DNA of 64,000 nt from SpSt-333 sp964371615 (GTDB lineage: Bacteria > Bacteroidota > Ignavibacteria > UBA10030 > UBA8401), in contig CAYJMS010000005.1 of the NCBI GenBank assembly GCA_964371615.1, forward strand, positions 1-64,000, given 5' to 3'. The position numbers and the translations under genes are program-made. The first letter of the stretch is position 1. Each line of letters starts with the position of its first letter. Shown here in pieces: positions 1 to 6,778 of the stretch. The notes beneath the pieces are model-generated. The model had not been told where the DNA came from. It made no database searches and was given only the letters and a program-made list of their open reading frames with translations.

Positions 1-53
<53 letters not shown>

Positions 54-91
54 CTATCCCGTCCCGGGCAGTTTGGACGGGATTTTAGTTT

Positions 92-139
92 GGCGCCGTA
101 CCGCACCAGCCTACGGCGGGCAAGAGTGGTAAGGGAGAG
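92..139 (+). repeat. Partial copy of the tRNA-Cys 5' end with a 20-nt insert
   Basis: GGCGCCGTACC at 92-102 and AGTGGTAAGGGAGAG at 125-139 repeat the first 28 nt of the intact tRNA-Cys at 378-405. They are separated by about 20 extra bases containing a GCC-TAC-GGC hairpin. The copy lies directly upstream of the GIY-YIG gene, so that gene is bracketed by two tRNA-Cys 5' ends. The purine-rich D-arm piece AAGGGAGAG ends one base before the ATG and could act as the ribosome binding site, although the spacing is short. Confidence 0.8.
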
Positions 140-140
140 T

Positions 141-398
141 ATGTATACGGTTTATGTGCTAAAGAGTGAAAAAGACGGAAAGCATTACATCGGTTATACA
201 GCAGATCTGACAAAAAGACTACAAGAACATAACAGTGGTAAGACAATATCAACGCGGTGGAGGCGGCCATTCAAAATTGTCTATCATGAAGAATTTGAAA
301 GTGTTGAAGAAGCAAAATCGAGGGAAAAATTTCTTAAATCTGGTAAGGGGAGAGAAGAACTAAAAAGTTTAATAATTGGCGCCGTACCCAAGTGGTAA
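141..398 (+). CDS. GIY-YIG nuclease family protein (single domain)
   Basis: A small protein of about 85 residues that is little more than one GIY-YIG nuclease domain. It starts with TVYVL (the GIY position) followed by YIGYT (the YIG position), then KRLQEHNSG and a C-terminal REKFLKSGKGRE block. The ATG at 141 is chosen because homologues begin MYTVYVL; an upstream in-frame start would read through tRNA sequence. The last six codons and the stop (381-398) lie inside tRNA-Cys, so its C-terminus AVPKW is encoded by the tRNA 5' end. Proteins of this family (YhbQ-like, UPF0213) have no settled cellular role. A related but different protein is encoded twice beside tRNA-Ser at 52 kb. Confidence 0.88.
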   Translation: MYTVYVLKSEKDGKHYIGYTADLTKRLQEHNSGKTISTRWRRPFKIVYHEEFESVEEAKSREKFLKSGKGREELKSLIIGAVPKW

Positions 399-452
399 GG
401 GAGAGGTCTGCAAAACCTTTATGCATCAGTTCGAATCTGATCGGCGCCTCCA
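378..452 (+). tRNA. tRNA-Cys(GCA) with encoded CCA
   Basis: Acceptor GGCGCCG pairs with CGGCGCC at 442-448. The anticodon stem GAGGT/ACCTT closes the loop CTGCAAA (anticodon GCA), and the T-arm contains GTTCGAATC. Discriminator T (449) is followed by CCA at 450-452, so the tail is encoded. The 5' half overlaps the end of the GIY-YIG gene. Confidence 0.95.
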
Positions 453-555
453 AAAAGCGGAAATTTGGATTGTAGTATTATGGAATTCGGATAATTTGGT
501 TTTTATTAGTTACAATTCCACTTTTCCACAATTCTTGATTTATCCAATTATTCAG

Positions 556-594
556 GCCGGGATGGCGGAATTGGTAGACGCACAGGACTTAAAA
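556..594 (+). repeat. attL: 5' half of tRNA-Leu(TAA) at the island's left edge
   Basis: These 39 bases, starting GCCGGGATGGCGG and ending CAGGACTTAAAA, are identical to the first 39 bases of the intact tRNA-Leu at 44619. The tRNA is broken in the anticodon loop: after the AAAA run the sequence diverges and goes straight into a terminator-like hairpin. The repeat marks the crossover segment of an integrative element. The host kept this 5' half, and the element's own copy of the 5' half restored the tRNA at the other end. Confidence 0.93.
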
Positions 595-608
595 GACTTA
601 TAGGTTTT

Positions 609-649
609 AATAAAAAAGCCAAAAACAATTCGTTTTTGGCTTTTTTATT
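609..649. terminator. Bidirectional terminator behind the truncated tRNA and the integrase
   Basis: An 18-bp near-perfect inverted repeat (AATAAAAAAGCCAAAAAC and its complement) around an AATTC loop has A-runs on one side and T-runs on the other, so it can terminate in both directions. It lies just after the truncated tRNA-Leu on the plus strand and just after the integrase gene on the minus strand. Confidence 0.85.
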
Positions 650-653
650 AGTC

Positions 654-672
654 ACTGTACGTAAATTGTAAG
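654..672 (+). repeat. Left copy of 19-bp island-end repeat (candidate integrase arm site)
   Basis: ACTGTACGTAAATTGTAAG here is repeated perfectly and in the same orientation at 44538-44556, just inside the right island end. In the excised circle the two copies would flank the 39-bp core on either side, as arm-type integrase binding sites do. Confidence 0.75.
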
Positions 673-1731
673 TTACTGTGCACGCGGCAATAAGTGGCGG
701 ATTGGATCCCTGGATGTTGCAAGCGCGCTTCTTTCCGATTCCATTTTCTTGAACACGTAATAATTCAACGTCGTTTTAATGTCTGCGTGGTGGGATAATT
801 TTTGCGTAATATGCGCCGGCGCATTGGAATCCGCTAAAAGGGTCGAAAATGTCTTTTTAAGGTTATGTAGTGTTAGTTCTGTGCTAATAAGGGCCATTGG
901 AGCCACTTTCCTGAAAACCTCCGCCATACGCTCTCTGCTGCGATATTTGAATATGTGTGGAGAGAATTCCCTGCTGAGTGTCCCGAGTAAGTCTTCAATT
1001 GCTGAATCCATCGGAAAAAGTTCGTTGCGATTGCCTTTGATGTTATCATAATTTATGCACCTGCGCTCAAAATTAATCTGTGACCACTGGATTTTGCAGC
1101 TCTCGGAGACCCGCATACCGGTTAATAATAAGAACATCACCTGCGAGTAAAACGGTGTATTGATCTCGTATGCTTTTTTGAGAAATCGAGTGAGTTCATC
1201 TAAGCTGTACACTCTCGGTTCATTGATTTTTTGTTTAAGCTTCAATGCCAATAGCGGATTTACGATTTCATATTCCGACGCAGCATAACTAAAAAGTGCA
1301 GAGAGTGTTCGCATCGTTTTTGCCACAGTGTTCCACGATTGACTCTCCAGTTGCTTCGATCTGAATATACCGAGCGAGAGTTTGTTGTAATTCGTAATTG
1401 GTAAATCGCCTAATGAGAGAATCAATTTATTGACTGCATTTTTATATTCAAATCGTTGTCCTCGTCCAATCGTTCCCCCCTTAAATGCTAAATACTCATC
1501 CTTGAGTTTCGATAGAGATGGGATTGATCGTTTGTCCTTGATATTAAAAACACCTTTTGCAATTTGCAGATCGATGGCTTGTTGAATATCGCGGGCGTCT
1601 TTGGGGAATAATATTTTGCCATTGCGGATAAAAGATCCCGAGATTTTTATCCCGGTAGGTCGCGGTCGTAAGTTTTTAGACTTCGGGAAACCAATCCAAA
1701 TGGATTTGCCACGTAAGTATAAATATGACAT
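673..1731 (-). CDS. int: Tyrosine recombinase / phage-type integrase of the island
   Basis: A 352-residue tyrosine recombinase, transcribed toward the left island edge. An N-terminal SAM-like DNA-binding region (about 70-165) is followed by the catalytic domain. Catalytic positions visible are Arg in TGMRVSE (about 207), Lys in IKGNRNE (about 233), His in LTLHNLKK (about 289), His in KLSHHADIKTT (about 314) and the nucleophile Tyr in LNYY (about 324). The HxxR box normally holds the second catalytic Arg; here it reads HNLK, with Lys in that place, which is unusual. It lacks the extra helix expected of integron integrases, so I take it as the island's own integrase acting on the tRNA-Leu att site, not as IntI. 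Confidence 0.92.
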   Translation of the reverse strand: MSYLYLRGKSIWIGFPKSKNLRPRPTGIKISGSFIRNGKILFPKDARDIQQAIDLQIAKGVFNIKDKRSIPSLSKLKDEYLAFKGGTIGRGQRFEYKNAVNKLILSLGDLPITNYNKLSLGIFRSKQLESQSWNTVAKTMRTLSALFSYAASEYEIVNPLLALKLKQKINEPRVYSLDELTRFLKKAYEINTPFYSQVMFLLLTGMRVSESCKIQWSQINFERRCINYDNIKGNRNELFPMDSAIEDLLGTLSREFSPHIFKYRSRERMAEVFRKVAPMALISTELTLHNLKKTFSTLLADSNAPAHITQKLSHHADIKTTLNYYVFKKMESERSALATSRDPIRHLLPRAQ

Positions 1732-1805
1732 AATATCCCCCTATTCGAAATAAGGATAAGAATTCTAAAAATGAAATTATATCTGTCATAAAATAAAAAT
1801 AAATA

Positions 1806-1833
1806 TTGACAAAGCCCAAAATATTTTTATATT
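1806..1833 (+). promoter_or_regulatory. Sigma-70-like promoter, TTGACA-16-TATATT
   Basis: TTGACA at 1806-1811 and TATATT at 1828-1833 are separated by 16 bases. Transcription would start near 1840 and read toward the replication genes, but meets a terminator-like hairpin at 1879-1923 first. This could make a short RNA or a leader that attenuates the replication operon. Confidence 0.6.
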
Positions 1834-1878
1834 ACATGTAGTCGTTCTTTATCATAAGTTTTTTTGAATTGCCAAAGA

Positions 1879-1923
1879 GGGCAGAAAATCGGGAGTTTTT
1901 CCGGTATTCTGCCCTTTTTTTTT
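1879..1923 (+). terminator. Intrinsic terminator / attenuator upstream of replication genes
   Basis: GGGCAGAA (1879-1886) pairs with TTCTGCCC (1907-1914), with an inner CGG/CCG step, and is followed by nine T's. No plus-strand gene ends here, so it probably terminates the short transcript from the promoter at 1806, leaving full-length mRNA for the gene at 2002 only on read-through. Confidence 0.7.
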
Positions 1924-2001
1924 AAAGTGAATTGGGTTTTTGATGATAGGTTCATCACAAATAATCTTACAACCGAGAGTATATCATAAGGAGGGGTCAA
2001 G

Positions 2002-2634
2002 ATGGCCTGGATACGAGTTGATTGCTCATTGATGGACGACGAATTTGTTGTCTCGCTTTCAGGGGATGAATTTCGAGCGTGGATATATTTTCTGTTGCGC
2101 ACAAAATCGTTCGGCGCAAGAGGGAGTGTTCCCAGATCTTCAATATCGGTTCTGTCACGGACATGGCAGGTTCCCGAACAAGAAATTTCTTCTATGTTTG
2201 AAAAAGCGGGGGATAGGATTTTTGAGAAGAATGGTCGCTGGTATGTAAAAAATTGGCGAAAATATCAGGACGATTTTCGAAGTAAAGGCGCATCTCCGGA
2301 AAATTCTGGATATGATGCAGAGCCGCCTACAGTACAGCACGATACATTAGCAGGTACAGAACCACCACGTACCGTACCAGAACCGACTACAATATTTCCT
2401 ATCCTCAGTGATGTGATTCAATATTTTGTGGAAAACAAGTTCATCAATCCAAAGTATGAAGCGGAGAAATTTTATAAATTTTATAGCGTTCTTAATTGGT
2501 CTATAAAAGGGGTTCCCATAAGAAGTTGGTCAGCATTTGCAATTAAATGGAATCAAAAGTCTATCGTAAATCCTAAAAGTGAAGGAGAAAAACACAATGG
2601 AGAACGAGGAACGAAATATTCAAATCTCGATTAG
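2002..2634 (+). CDS. Phage-type replication initiator-like protein
   Basis: A 210-residue protein with a very strong ribosome binding site (AAGGAGGGG) before ATG 2002. The N-terminal part (MAWIRVDCSLMDDE through KNWRKYQ, residues 1-90) has the look of the winged-helix DNA-binding domain of phage/plasmid replication proteins of the DnaD or lambda-O-like type. A proline- and threonine-rich linker (about 100-130) leads to a short helical C-terminal region. It overlaps by 38 bp the next gene, a DnaC-like ATPase. That pairing of initiator plus helicase loader is typical of phages and phage-derived islands and supports the role, but the family call rests on context and general resemblance. Confidence 0.6.
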   Translation: MAWIRVDCSLMDDEFVVSLSGDEFRAWIYFLLRTKSFGARGSVPRSSISVLSRTWQVPEQEISSMFEKAGDRIFEKNGRWYVKNWRKYQDDFRSKGASPENSGYDAEPPTVQHDTLAGTEPPRTVPEPTTIFPILSDVIQYFVENKFINPKYEAEKFYKFYSVLNWSIKGVPIRSWSAFAIKWNQKSIVNPKSEGEKHNGERGTKYSNLD

Positions 2635-3208
2635 TGAGATCTTAAGAATGTGTGGTATACCGAAAAGATTTTACAGTGCAAGAATTGAAACGTTAACTGG
2701 ATTTGAGTCGGAAAAGAAAAAGGTAAAAGAGGCAATTGACCGAAATCAATCAATTGTACTGTTCGGAAAATGCGGCGTCGGAAAAACGCATCTTGCTGTC
2801 GGAGCAGCATATTATTGGATGGCAAAATACGGGAAGGATTTCCCGTTGAAAAAATATCCGAAATTTTTATCAACCGTTGATTTTATGAGTGAGATTCGTG
2901 ATTCATTTGATACTGGTGTTAGTGAAAAAGAAATCATCATGCAATACAAAGTTCCACAATTATTAATGCTGGATGATTTGGGAAAAGAAAAACGATCCGA
3001 ATGGAACAACGAGATGTTGTTCAGACTTGTTGAAACAAGATATGGAGATGACAAACCAATGATTATAACTTCCAACCATAACCTAGACGACATTGCTGCA
3101 ACAATCGGAGATAGCGTATCATCAAGAATTGTCCAGATGGGCGATGTTATCGAAATGAAAGCAAGCGACTATCGGCTAAAAAAAGTAGGACAAAATATAC
3201 ACGTATAG
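2597..3208 (+). CDS. DnaC/IstB-like AAA+ helicase loader
   Basis: A AAA+ ATPase of about 203 residues. Walker A is FGKCGVGKTHLA, Walker B is LLMLDDLGKE, sensor I is MIITSNHN, and the arginine-finger region is SRIVQMG. The order and size fit DnaC/IstB-type helicase loaders, which hand the replicative helicase to DNA opened by an initiator. The ATG at 2597 is preferred over the GTG at 2579 because AAGGAG lies 9 bases upstream of it. It is translationally coupled to the preceding gene. There is no IS21 transposase next to it, so an IstB role is unlikely. Confidence 0.88.
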   Translation: MENEERNIQISISEILRMCGIPKRFYSARIETLTGFESEKKKVKEAIDRNQSIVLFGKCGVGKTHLAVGAAYYWMAKYGKDFPLKKYPKFLSTVDFMSEIRDSFDTGVSEKEIIMQYKVPQLLMLDDLGKEKRSEWNNEMLFRLVETRYGDDKPMIITSNHNLDDIAATIGDSVSSRIVQMGDVIEMKASDYRLKKVGQNIHV

Positions 3209-3639
3209 AGCATCGCTAAATCAAACAAAACCAACAATATTTATAAAGGGTTTGAATGAGTTGTGATATCAACAACAAACAATCCCAGGCGATCGCAAAA
3301 ATGGTTGCACTGGTGCGGACGAAATAAAAAAATAGACGGTAAATCTAAATGGTGAATAGATATCAATAACGAAGGGAATCGTATTCGTCATTTATAAGTA
3401 AGGATCTGTAGGTTGCATTAACCTTCTGCAGGAGATCTGCAATCTGTTGGAAAAGAAATGCAGACTATCGGCAGAGGAAGGGATTCTTCAAAAAGATGCC
3501 ATAAGTCTGTAAGTATAAAATTTGACTTTGTTGGATTCTATAGGAATAATTTTAGACTTGTCAGTTCGGTTGTGTCTTAATTTGAATTTAACATTGACCC
3601 GATTAAGGTATCAGAAATATGACTTTGTTAAAAATACAA
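3209..3639. other. Non-coding gap after the replication genes
   Basis: About 430 bases between the helicase-loader gene and the 3' end of the exported-protein gene. I see no convincing gene, tRNA or strong hairpin. Because it directly follows the replication genes it could contain the island's replication origin, but I could not identify iterons. Confidence 0.3.
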
Positions 3640-5022
3640 TCAGTAAAAAATCATCAGTGGCATATCAAAGGCAATGCTTACAATAATATGATGCCGTTGA
3701 GACATGTTTACCCTAACGGATTTAGAATGGAAATAGCCCAACGATACGGCAATAGGAATCTCCGACATCCCATAGACCAAATAAGCACCGGGCGAAACAA
3801 TATCCTTTAATTTTGTTTCGGTATTAGCGTTAAATAATTGAGAATTTACCGCCGGCGCAAAGTCCAAAATTGAAATAAATAAACTTAATGAACCATTCTT
3901 TTCCATTCCCCAGCTATATTCTATCCCTATCGGAGCGGTAATACCGTAATAGCCAAAAATATTTTTGTTGTTTAGGTCTTGCACTTCAACGCCGCCCGAT
4001 ATTCCCCAATAAGACGATAGAAAAAAGTGGTTTGCATCATCTCTCTTCGTTCCAAAACTTACAGATGGCACCATAACGGTATTGAGAATAGCCTTTACCT
4101 CATTTTTACTTTGCGCTTCCGATAATTGTGTGAAAAATAACGCAAATGATTTAAATCCATCAAAGTATTCATCATACACATCCTTAAAGTTATCCGAAAT
4201 AAACGATTCGTTCGGTAAATTAGTGGCAACATATTCAATCATATTGAAAACATTTAACGCCCGGTATGTATTTTTTTGATTTTCGTCAGAAATTATTCGG
4301 ACATATTCCGCAATTTCATTTATGGAAGACACTAAATTCGTTAAACTATCAATTGACTTTTTAAGTCCATCGGCATTGCCCAACGAATAATATTTATTAT
4401 TTAATATACCACCCAATTCAATTAATGTATTTTGAATGCTATCTAAAGCACCAATATTAGTGTTTATCGTAAGAAGGGAGAATGACTTTATCGATTCAAG
4501 ATTTCTGCTTAATATTTCAAATTTGGTATATATGTGATTATAAATATTTTTGTGTTCTTGGGGCAAATTAATCGCCATTTGGTTAAGTGGATACGATTTT
4601 CCATCTATATTTAGACTGACTCCCTGAATATTTGTAAGCACATAATCAATATATTGCATCTTATCCACCGGTAATACGCCTGTTTTCCTGTTTAATATCC
4701 CGAAAGAGTGCTCTACAATCTTTGACAAATCATTTTTAATACTTTTATCCCAAACGTCTCTGTTTGTTAATAAAATTTGCAACCCCGTTGTTTTAAGAAT
4801 CCTGTAAGTAGCGGGGAAAAACGTATTAAGAAGTTCATTGTCTTTTAATTTGTTTTCAAATATGTAGAAAAAATTGTCATTAGCTCGTTCGGTTAAAAAT
4901 TCCGCCGTTCCATTTACAATATTGCTTTCAACGTCTTGACTAAAGCCGTAATGATGAAAACAAAAAACCAAAGTTAGGTAAGCTGATGATAATAAAAAAT
5001 ATCGTTTACTGTTGGGCATCAT
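3640..5022 (-). CDS. Exported protein with helical domain and predicted beta-barrel-like C-terminus
   Basis: I do not recognise the family. The 460-residue product starts with a signal peptide (SKRYFLLSSAYLTLVFCFHH, cleavage likely near residue 28). The middle (about 30-310) is mostly helical. The last 150 residues alternate aromatic and glycine residues in strands such as YYGITAPIGIEYSW and SLSLFISILDFAP and end in an aromatic residue, as outer-membrane beta-barrel proteins do. It stands alone on the minus strand, in an island otherwise filled with defence genes. A second exported protein (14012) lies elsewhere in the island; a functional link is speculation. Confidence 0.7.
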   Translation of the reverse strand: MMPNSKRYFLLSSAYLTLVFCFHHYGFSQDVESNIVNGTAEFLTERANDNFFYIFENKLKDNELLNTFFPATYRILKTTGLQILLTNRDVWDKSIKNDLSKIVEHSFGILNRKTGVLPVDKMQYIDYVLTNIQGVSLNIDGKSYPLNQMAINLPQEHKNIYNHIYTKFEILSRNLESIKSFSLLTINTNIGALDSIQNTLIELGGILNNKYYSLGNADGLKKSIDSLTNLVSSINEIAEYVRIISDENQKNTYRALNVFNMIEYVATNLPNESFISDNFKDVYDEYFDGFKSFALFFTQLSEAQSKNEVKAILNTVMVPSVSFGTKRDDANHFFLSSYWGISGGVEVQDLNNKNIFGYYGITAPIGIEYSWGMEKNGSLSLFISILDFAPAVNSQLFNANTETKLKDIVSPGAYLVYGMSEIPIAVSLGYFHSKSVRVNMSQRHHIIVSIAFDMPLMIFY

Positions 5023-5316
5023 ATTGGTTTATTCCATAATAATATAATCAAATATTAAGAATTAAATTAATTAATTGAAAGACTGAACCTGACCTTGAGA
5101 ATGAGACGGTTTACTCGTTTAACGAATGCATTTAGCAAGAAGTTAAAAAATATGGAATGTGCTGTTTCATTACATTTCTAATATTACAACTTCATGCGTA
5201 TTCATTCATCATTAATAGTAACGCCCGCAATGGAGACAAATGTACCGGAATAGAGTGTGGAATTGGTCGGATTTATTGAATTAATTTATACTGACCAAAG
5301 TAGCCTGATGCCTGTA

Positions 5317-5328
5317 TTGACAAAGCCA
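5317..5328 (+). promoter_or_regulatory. ATTGACAAAGCC-type promoter-like motif
   Basis: TTGACAAAGCC at 5317-5327 repeats the -35 region and flank seen at 1806. No good -10 is evident (TTTATA at 5343 is spaced too far). As at 1806, a strong hairpin follows within about 130 bases (5385-5437) with no gene between. The 5023-5454 gap holds these two signals and nothing else I can support. Confidence 0.35.
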
Positions 5329-5384
5329 AACTATTTATGTAGTTTATATACACGATTTACGCTGTAATTTTGCTTTAAAAAGTT

Positions 5385-5437
5385 CCACCCCGACAATAAA
5401 AGCTCACGGAGCTTTTCCGAAAGGATAGTCGGGGTGG
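5385..5437. terminator. Strong double hairpin, likely bidirectional terminator
   Basis: CCACCCCGAC (5385-5394) pairs perfectly with GTCGGGGTGG (5428-5437), and an inner stem AAAAGCTC/GAGCTTTT lies at 5397-5416. T-rich tracts lie on both sides. It lies just downstream of the DUF3800 gene on the minus strand, and downstream of the 5317 motif on the plus strand. Confidence 0.7.
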
Positions 5438-5454
5438 TCATTTTTAAAGTCTTT

Positions 5455-6141
5455 TTAATAATAACGCGTCCTACCATTTCTAAAAACATCATATTCGCTC
5501 AATACAAACTGCTTAATAATATCATAGCTTCTCGTTTCATTTCTTTCCCACTTTATCGAAACCGCCCAATTTAAATAATCCACAATTTGAAGATTAATAT
5601 CTGATTTACTTTGGAAGTGGAAAATACTATAACTTCCACCGTGTGCAATCGAAAGGTCTGTCATTGATTTTTTAATCGCCCCCACAATAGCCCTTCTATT
5701 CTGTTCAATCGGAATAAGGTCGGTTACGATAATTATTTTTTTATACGATTGACGTTTTCCCGTGATAATGTATCGAAGCAAAATGTCGAGAATTTTTTGA
5801 TAGAAAAGCCCCTTGTCTTTCTGTAGAGTTGGATTGGTTTTTCGTTTTTCCACAATTATACTACGAAACCAGAATTTTCCAACATTACCAAGAAGTATAT
5901 TAAACATACTGTCTCTCGTTGTCTGCTTATCTTCGGTTGCATGAAAATATTCAAACTCAATTCCGGTTTCCCACAAATCATACTTTAATTCGGTTATCTC
6001 CTTTATTGATTCAAATGGACGAATTAAATAGATGGCTCCCAACGAAAAATATTGTGTGCCACTGGCAGAAAAATTTAAATCGCCCGATTCGTCTAAAAAG
6101 ATATATAGGATTTTATTCTCTAAACCAACGTCGAGACTCAT
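5455..6141 (-). CDS. DUF3800 domain-containing protein
   Basis: A protein of about 228 residues. It begins with the DUF3800 hallmark FLDESGDLNF (about residues 14-23), followed by LGAIYLI and further acidic positions (HATEDK and IVTDLIP) that fit the RNase H-like fold proposed for this family. DUF3800 proteins are common in defence and mobile islands and are presumed nucleases, with the Asp of LDESGD as a catalytic candidate. ATG 6141 is preferred over the upstream TTG at 6153 because GGGGAA sits five bases before it. Its transcript ends at the 5385 hairpin. Confidence 0.85.
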   Translation of the reverse strand: MSLDVGLENKILYIFLDESGDLNFSASGTQYFSLGAIYLIRPFESIKEITELKYDLWETGIEFEYFHATEDKQTTRDSMFNILLGNVGKFWFRSIIVEKRKTNPTLQKDKGLFYQKILDILLRYIITGKRQSYKKIIIVTDLIPIEQNRRAIVGAIKKSMTDLSIAHGGSYSIFHFQSKSDINLQIVDYLNWAVSIKWERNETRSYDIIKQFVLSEYDVFRNGRTRYY

Positions 6142-6192
6142 ATAATTCCCCAAAATATTGTGAGATAAACGTAGGTATTAGAGTTGTAATAT

Positions 6193-6426
6193 TCAACTAA
6201 TCCGCCTTAATTCCCCAGAGTTAATATATTGCCCATAAGCATCGTCAACAACTTCTCTTTCCCGAAGGGATCTGCATACGACATACCTTTCCCGCTTAGC
6301 AATCCGCAGTTCATTGGGATTCTCCCAGACTATTTCCATTTAACAAGTATCGATATTTCCCAAAGTACGGGCGAAACTTTCTGCATCGTTTTTGGCTAAT
6401 GACTTACTAATAACAAACATTAGCAT
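6193..6426 (-). other. Two tandem short reading frames split by one in-frame stop
   Basis: On the minus strand a 28-codon frame (6340-6426, starting MLMFVISKSLAKN) ends in TAA, and the very next codon is ATG, opening a 48-codon frame in the same phase (6193-6339) with a basic, Arg-rich product (ELRIAKRERYVVCRSLRERE). This could be a decayed gene of about 77 codons with one nonsense mutation, or two tiny genes. I do not recognise the family. The rest of the 6142-6778 gap holds two terminator-like hairpins. Confidence 0.3.
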
Positions 6427-6506
6427 TTTTTCTTAACCTGTTTCATTTTTAACCTTGATTTTATTTGTTGAATGAGTTACAATTAAATACCGCGTCCAAA
6501 CGCATA

Positions 6507-6541
6507 CCCGCACCTCGCCCAAAGTGCGGGTTTTGTGTTTT
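6507..6541 (+). terminator. Intrinsic terminator-like hairpin, orphan
   Basis: CCCGCAC (6507-6513) pairs with GTGCGGG (6524-6530) and is followed by a T-rich tract. No plus-strand gene ends upstream within 3 kb, so it may end a small RNA or insulate the restriction gene downstream. Confidence 0.55.
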
Positions 6542-6673
6542 TGTGCTTACCATAATTAAACAAAGCTCATCCTCTTTTTTATCATGATTTTGTGTTAAGT
6601 TACAAATTAAGACACTACCGATTTTCGGTGTTCATTGCGCAAACCAAATAAATACATTACATTTTACAAGTGG

Positions 6674-6715
6674 ATCCGCAGGGATGGGTTTTAAAGCCAA
6701 AACTGCGGATTTTTT
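6674..6715 (+). terminator. Second orphan terminator-like hairpin before the restriction gene
   Basis: ATCCGCAG (6674-6681) pairs with CTGCGGAT (6703-6710) and is followed by a run of T's. It lies 64 bases before the restriction-methylase start and could be an attenuator in that gene's leader or the end of a small RNA. Confidence 0.55.
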
Positions 6716-6778
6716 GTATTATTTCTTTTCCTTAAGCCGCTTGGTTCGGGACCAAGAGGTCGTACCTAATCTGAACAA

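Noticed and set aside
376..603. A 75-codon frame running through tRNA-Cys and the tRNA-Leu fragment
   Set aside because: It overlaps two tRNA sequences, and its translation is not protein-like (it ends with GMAELVDAQDLKDL, which is tRNA-Leu sequence).
673..1731. The tyrosine recombinase as the integron integrase of the cassette array
   Set aside because: It lies 20 kb away at the island edge next to the att repeat, lacks the IntI-specific extra helix, and has no attI-like site beside it.
1827..2102. Minus-strand frame of 91 codons
   Set aside because: It covers the promoter, the terminator hairpin and the start of the replication gene; composition is low-complexity.
2597..3208. IstB of an IS21 element
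   Set aside because: No IstA-type transposase or IS21 ends nearby; the overlapping initiator gene favours a DnaC-type loader.
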